DNA from: an uncultured Candidatus Competibacteraceae bacterium
Lineage (GTDB): Bacteria > Pseudomonadota > Gammaproteobacteria > Competibacterales > Competibacteraceae
DNA: 7,620 nucleotides
NCBI GenBank assembly: GCA_937960715.1
Contig: CALGOO010000106.1
Coordinates: forward strand, 1-7,620
Direction of reading: 5' to 3'
Made by a program: the position numbers and the translations under genes. Of the stretch, positions 1-5,939 are shown one piece after another. Below the pieces are notes generated by a model. That model searched no databases and was not told the DNA's origin. It saw only the letters and a list, made by a program, of their open reading frames with translations. The first letter of the stretch is position 1. Each line of letters opens with the position of its first letter.

Positions 1-153
<153 letters not shown>

Positions 154-1041
154 TCATCGCGGAAAAACGCCCCTTACAATGGTCTGATGAGGTAAGGATG
201 GCCAGCACCCGCCGCTGGTCCGGCTTAGACCCGCCGTGTCCCGATGATCGCTCACCGCGTCGAAGCCACGTTCTCGCAGCAGCGCCAGAACCGCCTCGCC
301 CTGGTCGTAACCGTGTTCCAGCAGTAACCAACCGCCCGGCTTCAGATACTCCGAAGCCTGGGCGACGATGGCGCGCAGGGCGGCCAATCCATCGCCGCCC
401 GCCACCAGCGCCGCCGGCGGTTCGAATCGCAATTCGCCTTGTCGCCAGCGGGGATCGGCGGCGGCGACATAAGGGGGATTGGCGGCGATCAGGTCAAATC
501 GTTCGTCGCCCAGCGGCGCGCACCAGTCGCCTTCGCGAAATTCCACGTTGCCAATCCCCAGCCGCTGGGTGTTGCGCTGGGCGACCACCAGCGCCGCTGG
601 ACTCTGATCGGTGGCGACGATCCGCGCCATCGGCCGCTCCACCGCCAGCGCCAAGGCAATCGCGCCGCTGCCCGTGCCCAGATCGGCCACGGTCACCGGC
701 CGGTCCATCGGCAACCGCGCCAGCGCCAATTCCACCAACAGCTCGGTTTCCGGGCGGGGAATCAACGTATCCGGGGTCACTTCCAGATCCAGCGACCAGA
801 ATTCCCGCTGACCGAGGAGGTAGGCCACAGGTTCGCCCGCGCTCCGACGTTCCAGCCAGACGGCGAAGCAAGCGGCCTGTTCCGGCGCCGGCGTCCGTTC
901 CGGCCAGGCGTGCAAATAGCCACGAGGCCGGTCCAGCGCCGCCGCCAGCAGGACTTCGGCGTCGAGGCGTGGACTGGCGCTGATTTCGATCAGCCGCCGG
1001 GCGGCGTGGGCGAGCAGTTCGCGGAGAGTGACGGCGCTCAC
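154..1041 (-). CDS. prmC: Peptide chain release factor N5-glutamine methyltransferase PrmC
   Basis: This cytoplasmic enzyme transfers a methyl group from S-adenosylmethionine to the side-chain amide of the glutamine in the GGQ motif of release factors, including the RF1 encoded just upstream. The protein is 295 aa from a GTG start. Residues 1 to about 80 are the helical substrate-binding N-terminal domain. The class I methyltransferase fold follows, with SAM motif I VADLGTGSGAIAL at about 118-130 and the catalytic NPPY signature at 188-191. The GTG at 1041-1039 overlaps the prfA stop as GTGA and no Shine-Dalgarno is visible, so translational coupling is likely; the frame stays open upstream, but there it runs inside prfA. 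Family members usually end soon after a GLxRVxxGR-like stretch. Here GLSRTSGG (271-278) is followed by about 17 extra residues with no obvious homology. E. coli PrmC is 277 aa, so the extra length fits this tail. Confidence 0.96.
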   Translation of the reverse strand: MSAVTLRELLAHAARRLIEISASPRLDAEVLLAAALDRPRGYLHAWPERTPAPEQAACFAVWLERRSAGEPVAYLLGQREFWSLDLEVTPDTLIPRPETELLVELALARLPMDRPVTVADLGTGSGAIALALAVERPMARIVATDQSPAALVVAQRNTQRLGIGNVEFREGDWCAPLGDERFDLIAANPPYVAAADPRWRQGELRFEPPAALVAGGDGLAALRAIVAQASEYLKPGGWLLLEHGYDQGEAVLALLRERGFDAVSDHRDTAGLSRTSGGCWPSLPHQTIVRGVFPR

Positions 1042-2120
1042 TCGGCCAGCGCCGCCAACTGGTCGGCCTGATATTCCTGGATCAGCGGGTCGATGATGGG
1101 ATCGAGATTGCCGGCCAGGATGTCGCCGAGCTTGTAGAGCGTGAGGTTGATGCGGTGATCGGTCACCCGTCCCTGCGGAAAGTTGTAGGTGCGGATGCGT
1201 TCGGAGCGGTCGCCGCTGCCGACCAGCAGCTTCCGGGCTTGGGCCTGGGCGGTTTGCTGCCGCTCCCGTTCCCCCGCCAGCAGTTTCGCCTGCAACAACG
1301 ACATCGCCCGCGAACGGTTCTTGTGCTGGGAACGCTCGTCCTGACATTCCACCACGATGCCGCTGGGCAGATGCGTGATACGGATGGCCGAGTCGGTCTT
1401 GTTGACGTGCTGACCACCGGCCCCGGAAGCGCGATAGGTATCGATGCGCAAGTCGCCAGGATTGATCTCGATCTGTTCCACTTCCGCCAGTTCCGGCAGG
1501 ATGGCCACGGTGGCGGCCGAGGTGTGGATGCGGCCCTGTGCCTCGGTGACCGGCACCCGCTGCACCCGGTGCGCCCCGGATTCGAATTTCAGCCGTGAAT
1601 ACGCGCCCTGGCCGATGACGCGGGTGATCACCTCCTTGTAGCCGCCGTGCTCGCCAAGACTTTCGCTGAGGATTTCCCACTGCCAGCCGCGCAATTCGGC
1701 GTAACGGCTATACATCCGCAACAGATCGCCGGCGAACAGCGCCGCCTCGTCGCCGCCGGTGCCGGCGCGGATTTCCAGGAACACGTTGCCGGCGTCGTGC
1801 GGGTCGCGCGGCAGCAGTAACAGTTGCAGCGCCCGCTCCTGTTCGGCGCGGCGGGCTTCGGCTTGCAGCACTTCGTCCTGAGCCAGTGCGCGCAGCTCCG
1901 GGTCGCTGTCCCGGCTCATCTCGCGGGCGGCGTCCAGGTCGTCCAGCACCCGGCGGTAGGCCCAAAATCCAAGCGCCACCGGTTCCAGTTGGGCGTATTC
2001 CATCGACAGGGCGCGGAAACGGTCGCTGTCGCCGAGGATTTCAGGTTCAGCCAGCAATGCGCCGACTTCCTCGCGCCGGGAGGCCAGTTGTTCCAGCTTG
2101 GCCAGCATGGAGGGGTTCAT
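1038..2120 (-). CDS. prfA: Peptide chain release factor 1 (RF1)
   Basis: RF1 recognises UAG and UAA stop codons in the ribosomal A site and triggers peptidyl-tRNA hydrolysis. The 360-aa product equals the length of E. coli RF1. The stop-codon recognition tripeptide of the PxT type is present as PVT (190-192, within RVPVTEAQGRIHTSAATVAI), which marks RF1 rather than RF2 (SPF). The catalytic GGQ is at 235-237 within ASGAGGQHVNKTDSAIRITH; Gln237 is the expected PrmC methylation site. I chose the ATG at 2120-2118 (MNPSMLAKLEQL) because it aligns with E. coli MKPSIVAKLEAL. A TTG two codons upstream is less likely. The ATG overlaps the hemA stop as ATGA. No Shine-Dalgarno is visible, and the bases directly before the ATG form a hairpin, so initiation probably depends on ribosomes finishing hemA. 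It is the middle gene of the hemA-prfA-prmC operon. Confidence 0.98.
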   Translation of the reverse strand: MNPSMLAKLEQLASRREEVGALLAEPEILGDSDRFRALSMEYAQLEPVALGFWAYRRVLDDLDAAREMSRDSDPELRALAQDEVLQAEARRAEQERALQLLLLPRDPHDAGNVFLEIRAGTGGDEAALFAGDLLRMYSRYAELRGWQWEILSESLGEHGGYKEVITRVIGQGAYSRLKFESGAHRVQRVPVTEAQGRIHTSAATVAILPELAEVEQIEINPGDLRIDTYRASGAGGQHVNKTDSAIRITHLPSGIVVECQDERSQHKNRSRAMSLLQAKLLAGERERQQTAQAQARKLLVGSGDRSERIRTYNFPQGRVTDHRINLTLYKLGDILAGNLDPIIDPLIQEYQADQLAALAE

Positions 2121-3385
2121 CGGCAAGGATTGCCGCCGTTCAGGCGGTACAGATTCTTGATCAGATTCAACATTTCGGCGTCGCCCTGGGCGGCGGCCTC
2201 ACGCAGGCCGGCGCAGGGCGAATGAAGGAGCTTGTTGGTCAGGAGATTGGCGAGGAGCTCTAGCACCTCGCCCGGATTTTTACCCTGGGCCAGTTGGCGG
2301 CGCGCGCGGGTCAGCGCCTCGTCGCGGATGGCCTCGGCCCGCTGGCGCAGGGCAAGGATGCTGGCGACGCCGTCCTGGGCGCGCAACCAGCCCATGAAGT
2401 GCTCGGCCTGATGGTCGATGATCTCCTCGGCCTGTTCGGCCGCGGCCTTCCGGGAACGCAGGTTCTCCTGGATGATGTCCTTGAGATCGTCCACCGTGTA
2501 CAGGTATACGTCGTCCAGATCGGCGACCGCCGGCTCGATATCGCGCGGCACCGCCAGGTCCACCATGAACATCGGCCGGCGGCGGCGCTGTTTCAGGCAG
2601 GCCCGAACCCGCGCCGCGTCCAGCATCAGGCCGGGGCTGGCGGTGGCGGCGATCACGATATCGGCCTCGCCCAGGTGGGCGGGAATTTCGTCCAGGGCGA
2701 TGGCGTAACCACCGAACGGCGCGACCAGGGCGTGCGCCCGTTCCAAGGTGCGATTGGCGACGATCAGCCGGCCCACGCCGTTTTCATGCAGGTGACGGGC
2801 AACCAGTTCGATGGTGTCGCCGGCGCCGATCAGCAACGCGGCGCGCTTGGGTAGATCGGCGAAAATCTGTTTGGCCAGACCCACCGCCGCGAACGCCACC
2901 GACACCGGGCTGGCGCCGATCCGGGTATCGGTGCGCACCTGCTTGGCCACCGCGAACGTGTGCTGGAACAACCGCTCCAGCCGCGCGCCCAGGGTTCCGG
3001 CGCCGTTGGCGGTCTGATAGGCGGCCTTGACCTGGCCGAGAATCTGCGGCTCGCCCAGCACCAGCGAATCCAGCCCGGAGGCGACCCGCAGGATGTGGCG
3101 CACCGCCTGCCGGTCGGTGTGTCGGTACAGATAGGGCTGTAAATCCGCCGCCCGCAACAGGTGATAATCACCCAGCCACTCCACCACCTGGCCACCGTCC
3201 CGATCGTTCAGGCCACAATACAGTTCGGTGCGGTTGCAGGTCGAAAGGATGGCCGCCTCATGGACGCCGCCATGGTCAAGCAAATCCCGCAGGGCTGGGC
3301 CCACTCGATCGGGCGCGAACGCCACCCGTTCGCGCACGCCGACGGGAGCGGTTCGGTGATTGAGGCCGAGAGCCAGAAGCAGCAT
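2117..3385 (-). CDS. hemA: Glutamyl-tRNA reductase
   Basis: HemA reduces glutamyl-tRNA(Glu) with NADPH to glutamate-1-semialdehyde, the first committed step of C5-pathway heme and tetrapyrrole synthesis. From the ATG at 3385-3383 the protein is 422 aa (E. coli 418). It begins MLLLALGLNHRTAPVGVRER, close to E. coli MTLLALGINHKTAPV. With this start the catalytic cysteine of STCNRTELY falls at residue 50, as in E. coli, which supports the choice. GLDSLVLGEPQILGQVK (104-120) is a family signature. The NADPH-binding domain carries GAGDTIELVARHL (187-199), then NRT (211-213) and the VDLAVPRDIEP stretch (275-285). The C-terminal part from about 300 is the helical dimerisation region. An in-frame ATG at 3424 would add 13 residues with no homology to the family. 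Neither start has a clear Shine-Dalgarno. It is the first gene of the leftward operon and its stop overlaps the prfA start. Confidence 0.97.
   Translation of the reverse strand: MLLLALGLNHRTAPVGVRERVAFAPDRVGPALRDLLDHGGVHEAAILSTCNRTELYCGLNDRDGGQVVEWLGDYHLLRAADLQPYLYRHTDRQAVRHILRVASGLDSLVLGEPQILGQVKAAYQTANGAGTLGARLERLFQHTFAVAKQVRTDTRIGASPVSVAFAAVGLAKQIFADLPKRAALLIGAGDTIELVARHLHENGVGRLIVANRTLERAHALVAPFGGYAIALDEIPAHLGEADIVIAATASPGLMLDAARVRACLKQRRRRPMFMVDLAVPRDIEPAVADLDDVYLYTVDDLKDIIQENLRSRKAAAEQAEEIIDHQAEHFMGWLRAQDGVASILALRQRAEAIRDEALTRARRQLAQGKNPGEVLELLANLLTNKLLHSPCAGLREAAAQGDAEMLNLIKNLYRLNGGNPCR
2121..2135 (-). promoter_or_regulatory. Perfect hairpin abutting the prfA start codon
   Basis: On the minus strand CGGCAA-TCC-TTGCCG forms a perfect 6-bp stem with a three-base loop, ending on the base next to the prfA ATG. 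It lies inside the last codons of hemA, and its position covers the place where a Shine-Dalgarno would sit. In the transcript it could hide the prfA start unless ribosomes translating hemA melt it. The symmetry is directly visible; the regulatory role is inference. Confidence 0.4.
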
Positions 3386-3469
3386 GGAGCGTGGTCGGGG
3401 ATAAGGCCGGAAAATTAAACTCATTCTGCGGGATAAAACCGGCGAATGGCAAGGTCATACCGCCATTGG

Positions 3470-3475
3470 ATTATA
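3470..3475 (-). promoter_or_regulatory. Candidate -10 box for hemA
   Basis: The minus strand reads TATAAT from 3475 to 3470, a perfect sigma-70 -10 hexamer, about 85 bases upstream of the chosen hemA ATG. No TTGACA-like hexamer is found 16-18 bp upstream (the sequence there is GC-only, such as GCGGCG) and there is no extended TG motif. Either an activator is needed or the match is incidental. Confidence 0.45.
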
Positions 3476-3477
3476 CT
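3472..3477 (+). promoter_or_regulatory. Candidate -10 box for the rightward operon
   Basis: The plus strand reads TATACT, five of six matches to TATAAT, overlapping the leftward -10 candidate almost completely. No good -35 is visible 16-18 bp upstream (the sequence there is about GCAAGG). If both are real, RNA polymerase could occupy only one direction at a time. Confidence 0.3.
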
Positions 3478-3491
3478 TTGAACCGGCAATG

Positions 3492-3522
3492 GCGCCGCGA
3501 GCGCGCGTAGGCGCGCCGCGAG
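3492..3522. repeat. GC-rich direct repeat with an internal hairpin
   Basis: GCGCCGCGAG occurs exactly at 3492-3501 and again at 3513-3522, a period of 21 bp or about two helical turns. Between and overlapping the copies, GCGCGC (3501-3506) pairs with GCGCGC (3511-3516) around the loop GTAG. The first copy overlaps the right arm of the neighbouring inverted repeat. In such GC-rich sequence short repeats arise easily, so a function is uncertain. Confidence 0.35.
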
Positions 3523-3564
3523 TCGAAAACCGACATTCCAGTCCTTGCCCTCCTTTCGTTTCGC

Positions 3565-3581
3565 GCGGCTTTTCCAGCCGC
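3565..3581 (+). promoter_or_regulatory. Leader hairpin upstream of the TPR lipoprotein gene
   Basis: GCGGCT-TTTCC-AGCCGC makes a perfect 6-bp stem with a five-base loop, ending 22 bases before the ATG at 3604. No T-run follows, so it is not an intrinsic terminator. The gene has no recognisable Shine-Dalgarno between the hairpin and the ATG. Confidence 0.35.
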
Positions 3582-3603
3582 CGAACCACGACGCGCGCTG
3601 GCA

Positions 3604-5310
3604 ATGAACAGACTTTTGAAGGCATTGGGTTTTAGCGGCCTGCTGTTGAGCGGTTGCGCCACCGTGGTGGACGCGCAGGCGCCGGTTGAACCGGAGTTTC
3701 CGATCCGGCCCGTCATGCGGCCCAGCTCCCGCGCCGAGTTGATGTACGAGGTGCTCGCGGCGGAGCTGGCCGGCAAGCGCGACCAGTTGGATGTGGCGTT
3801 GGACCATTACCGCAAGCTGGCTATCGCCAGCGATGACTCCCAGGTGGCGGAACGGGCGACCATGCTGGCGCTGTTGATGAAGGACAACGCCGCCGTCCTG
3901 GAGTTGGCGCGCCGCTGGCGCGCCCTGGCCCCGGCCAGCGACCCGGCCCGCCAGGCGCTGGCGCTGGCGCTGCTGCGCAACGACCGGGTGGACGAGGCTG
4001 CTCCTTATCTGGATGCGGTGCGGCAGGCCGCCAGCAAGAAGGACCAGCAGCAAGGCTTCGCCACCGTGGCTTCGCTGCTGAGCCAGGTGGACGACAAGCA
4101 GGCGGCCCTGCGGGTGATGCGCCAGTTCGGCGACCGCCATCCGCGTTCGGCCTTCGCCCAGTATTACCAGGCGATGCTGGCCGCCGCCGCTGGCGACCGG
4201 GTGCTGGCGCTGGCCAGTCTGGACCGGGCGCTGGCGGCCGATCCCAAACTGGTCCTGGCCCATTTGCTGCGTACTCGCCTGCTCATGGACCAGGGCAACC
4301 GCGCGGCGGCGCTGGCGGGACTGGCCAAGGCAGTCGCCACCCTGCCGCGCGACCGCAATCTGCGCATGAATTACGCCCGCCTGCTGGTGGATGCCGGGCA
4401 ACTGGACAAGGCCCGCCGCGAATTCGCCACCCTGCTCAATCAAAACCCCAAGGATACCGATTCCCTCTACGCGCTGGGCGTGCTGGCGGCCGAAACCCGC
4501 CAGTTCGATCTGGCCGAGAGTTATTTCCTGGAACTGATCAAGCGCAATGTCCGGCTGGCGGACACCTATTTCGAACTGGGCCGGATCGAGGAGCAGCGCG
4601 GCGACTACGCCAAGGCCAACGAGTGGTACAGCCGGGTGTCCGGCGAGGAGCGCTATCTGACCGCCCAGTTGCGCAAGGGCATCATGCTGGCCAAGGCGGG
4701 CGAAACCGTGGCGCTCGCCCAGCATTTCGAGACGCTGCGCCGCGACCAGCCGCAAAATAGCATCACCCTCTACCTGGCCGAGGCCGAGGCGTTGCGCGAG
4801 GCCAGCCGCTATCAGGAGGCGTTCGATACCCTGGAGCGGGGGTTGAAAATACATCCCAACGACAAGGAGCTGCTCTACGCGCGGGCGCTGGCGGCCGAGA
4901 AGCTGGATCGGCTGGACGTATTGGAGCAGGACCTGCGCGCCATCCTCGCCGCCGACCCCAAGCATGGGCAGGCTCTCAACGCGCTCGGCTACACCCTGGC
5001 CGACCGCACCACGCGCTACCCGGAGGCGCTGGGCTACATCGAGCAGGCGCTGGCGTTGCTGCCCGACGATGCCGCCGTGCTCGACAGCATGGGCTGGGTA
5101 CAATATCGGCTGGGCGACCACGCCAAGGCGCTGGAGTATCTGCGTCGGGCTTATCAGGCCAATCCCGACGCCGAGATCGCCGCGCATCTGGTCGAGGTGC
5201 TGTGGGTGACCGGCCAGCGCGAGGAGGCCAAAAAGATCTGGCGAGAGGCGTTACGGAAAAATCCGGACGATCCTCACCTGCTCAAGCTCAAGGAAAAGTT
5301 GGGCGAGTAG
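3604..5310 (+). CDS. lbcA: TPR outer-membrane lipoprotein, LbcA-like
   Basis: This 568-aa protein is built almost entirely of tetratricopeptide helices behind a lipoprotein signal. MNRLLKALGFSGLLLSGC gives a lipobox LSGC with the lipidated cysteine at 18. Alanine at +2 (not Asp) predicts sorting to the outer membrane. TPR-like repeats are clearest at about 45-78, 183-216, 251-316, 455-488, 489-522 and 523-556, with typical A-x-x-Y/F and -P-x-(D/N) repeat ends. Length, lipobox and position between hemA and lolB match Pseudomonas aeruginosa PA4667. That protein, LbcA, tethers the periplasmic protease CtpA, which degrades peptidoglycan hydrolases. The TPR fold and lipid anchor are seen; the CtpA-partner role is inferred from family and synteny and was not tested here. 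It starts the rightward operon, and lolB follows after 14 bp. A generic TPR lipoprotein of unknown role is the fallback reading. Confidence 0.88.
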   Translation: MNRLLKALGFSGLLLSGCATVVDAQAPVEPEFPIRPVMRPSSRAELMYEVLAAELAGKRDQLDVALDHYRKLAIASDDSQVAERATMLALLMKDNAAVLELARRWRALAPASDPARQALALALLRNDRVDEAAPYLDAVRQAASKKDQQQGFATVASLLSQVDDKQAALRVMRQFGDRHPRSAFAQYYQAMLAAAAGDRVLALASLDRALAADPKLVLAHLLRTRLLMDQGNRAAALAGLAKAVATLPRDRNLRMNYARLLVDAGQLDKARREFATLLNQNPKDTDSLYALGVLAAETRQFDLAESYFLELIKRNVRLADTYFELGRIEEQRGDYAKANEWYSRVSGEERYLTAQLRKGIMLAKAGETVALAQHFETLRRDQPQNSITLYLAEAEALREASRYQEAFDTLERGLKIHPNDKELLYARALAAEKLDRLDVLEQDLRAILAADPKHGQALNALGYTLADRTTRYPEALGYIEQALALLPDDAAVLDSMGWVQYRLGDHAKALEYLRRAYQANPDAEIAAHLVEVLWVTGQREEAKKIWREALRKNPDDPHLLKLKEKLGE

Positions 5311-5324
5311 CCAGCGTTCGTCCT

Positions 5325-5939
5325 GTGAACCCACGCCCTCCGCTCCGCTCCACGCTGCTCGCCGCCGCGCTGGTCGCGTCACTGTTCGGTTGCGCGATCC
5401 CCCCCCCCACGGTCCCGCCCGCCGCTCAAGGCGCCTGGACCGCCCGGCAAACCGTTCTAACGCAACTTACCCTCTGGCGGGCCGACGGTCGAATTGGCGT
5501 CGTCAGCGGTCAGGACGGCTGGCACGCCAGTTTCCAATGGACGCAGCAAGGTTCCGGTTATCGCATCGATTTGAGTGGTCCACTCGGCCAGGGTCGAGTC
5601 GTCGTCGAAAGCGATGGGGCGTGGGCGCGCATTCAGACGCAGGACGGCCGGAGCTGGACCGCGCCCGACGCCGACGAACTGCTGGAACAGGCGCTGGGAG
5701 TGCGCCTGCCGGTGAATGGCTTGCGCTACTGGGCGCGGGGCCTGCCCGAACCTGGATCGCCGCCCGTGCTGCAAACGGACGCCAGCGGTCGCCTGACCCG
5801 GTTGGAGCAGCAAGGTTGGGTCATCGAGTATCCCGCTTATGCTCCCACCTCCAGGCTCAACCTGGACCTGCCCGAGCGTATCATCGCCCGGCGGCGGGAT
5901 CTGAGTGTGAAGCTGGTGATCGAGCAATGGACGCTGTGA
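5325..5939 (+). CDS. lolB: Outer-membrane lipoprotein receptor LolB
   Basis: LolB is itself an outer-membrane lipoprotein. It accepts lipoproteins from the periplasmic carrier LolA and inserts them into the inner leaflet of the outer membrane. The 204-aa product (E. coli 207) starts at a GTG 15 bases after the TPR gene stop. An n-region with two arginines (PRPPLRST) leads into the hydrophobic stretch LLAAALVASL and a cysteine at 23 (LFGC). Phe at -2 of the lipobox is unusual but not prohibitive. Landmarks shared with E. coli include a W..DGRIGV start to the barrel (51-60), the YRIDLSGPLGQG strand (79-90), PDADELLEQALGVRLPVNGL (114-133) and RYWARGLPEPG (134-144). No other start codon lies between the upstream stop and this GTG. 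A run of ten C follows the lipobox. The end overlaps the ispE start. Confidence 0.95.
   Translation: MNPRPPLRSTLLAAALVASLFGCAIPPPTVPPAAQGAWTARQTVLTQLTLWRADGRIGVVSGQDGWHASFQWTQQGSGYRIDLSGPLGQGRVVVESDGAWARIQTQDGRSWTAPDADELLEQALGVRLPVNGLRYWARGLPEPGSPPVLQTDASGRLTRLEQQGWVIEYPAYAPTSRLNLDLPERIIARRRDLSVKLVIEQWTL
5399..5408 (+). repeat. Ten-C homopolymer at the lolB lipobox
   Basis: Ten consecutive C bases encode the end of an Ile codon and three prolines, two residues after the lipidated cysteine of LolB. Long single-base tracts are prone to replication slippage and to sequencing error. Gain of one C would shift translation into the frame that stays open through lolB and joins ispE in frame. A role in phase variation is only a possibility, since lolB is essential in the species studied. 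Confidence 0.6.

Larger units (their letters stand above)
3461..3494. repeat. 8-bp perfect inverted repeat enclosing the divergent -10 boxes
   Basis: CGCCATTG at 3461-3468 is the exact reverse complement of CAATGGCG at 3487-3494. The 18-base spacer contains the overlapping TATAAT/TATACT hexamers. A further half-site AATGGC lies at 3445-3450, inverted relative to the GCCATT of the first arm. The arms are 26 bp apart centre to centre, about two and a half helical turns. It may be an operator. The protein that would bind is unknown. Confidence 0.4.
3386..3603. promoter_or_regulatory. Divergent intergenic region between hemA and the TPR lipoprotein gene
   Basis: This 218-bp gap must hold the promoters of both operons. 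The left half (3421-3490) is relatively AT-rich, and the right half is very GC-rich with short repeats. It contains -10-like hexamers on both strands at 3470-3477, an 8-bp inverted repeat around them, a 10-base direct repeat, a GC hairpin and a second hairpin near the TPR gene start. I see no gene in it. If transcription starts just outside the -10 boxes, the hemA leader would be about 80 bases and the TPR gene leader about 120 bases. These lengths are estimates. Confidence 0.7.

Noticed and set aside
439..1071. A 210-aa plus-strand open frame antisense to prmC
   Set aside because: It mirrors prmC, has no domain or start context, and the minus strand has clear SAM and NPPY motifs.
1042..1680. 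Upstream extension of the prmC frame by 213 residues into prfA
   Set aside because: It reads an alternative frame of prfA, is Arg/Gly/His-rich with no domain, and PrmC homology begins just after the GTG at 1041.
3421..5187. A 588-aa open frame on the minus strand, fully antisense to the TPR lipoprotein gene
   Set aside because: High-GC coding DNA commonly leaves an antisense frame open. The translation is Gln/Gly/Arg/Leu-rich with no recognisable domain, while the plus strand encodes a clear lipobox and TPRs.
5390..5926. Long open frame through lolB joined to ispE, suggesting a fusion protein
   Set aside because: The lolB part is out of frame with the real LolB and has shadow composition. 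Only the part from 5927 is a recognisable protein.
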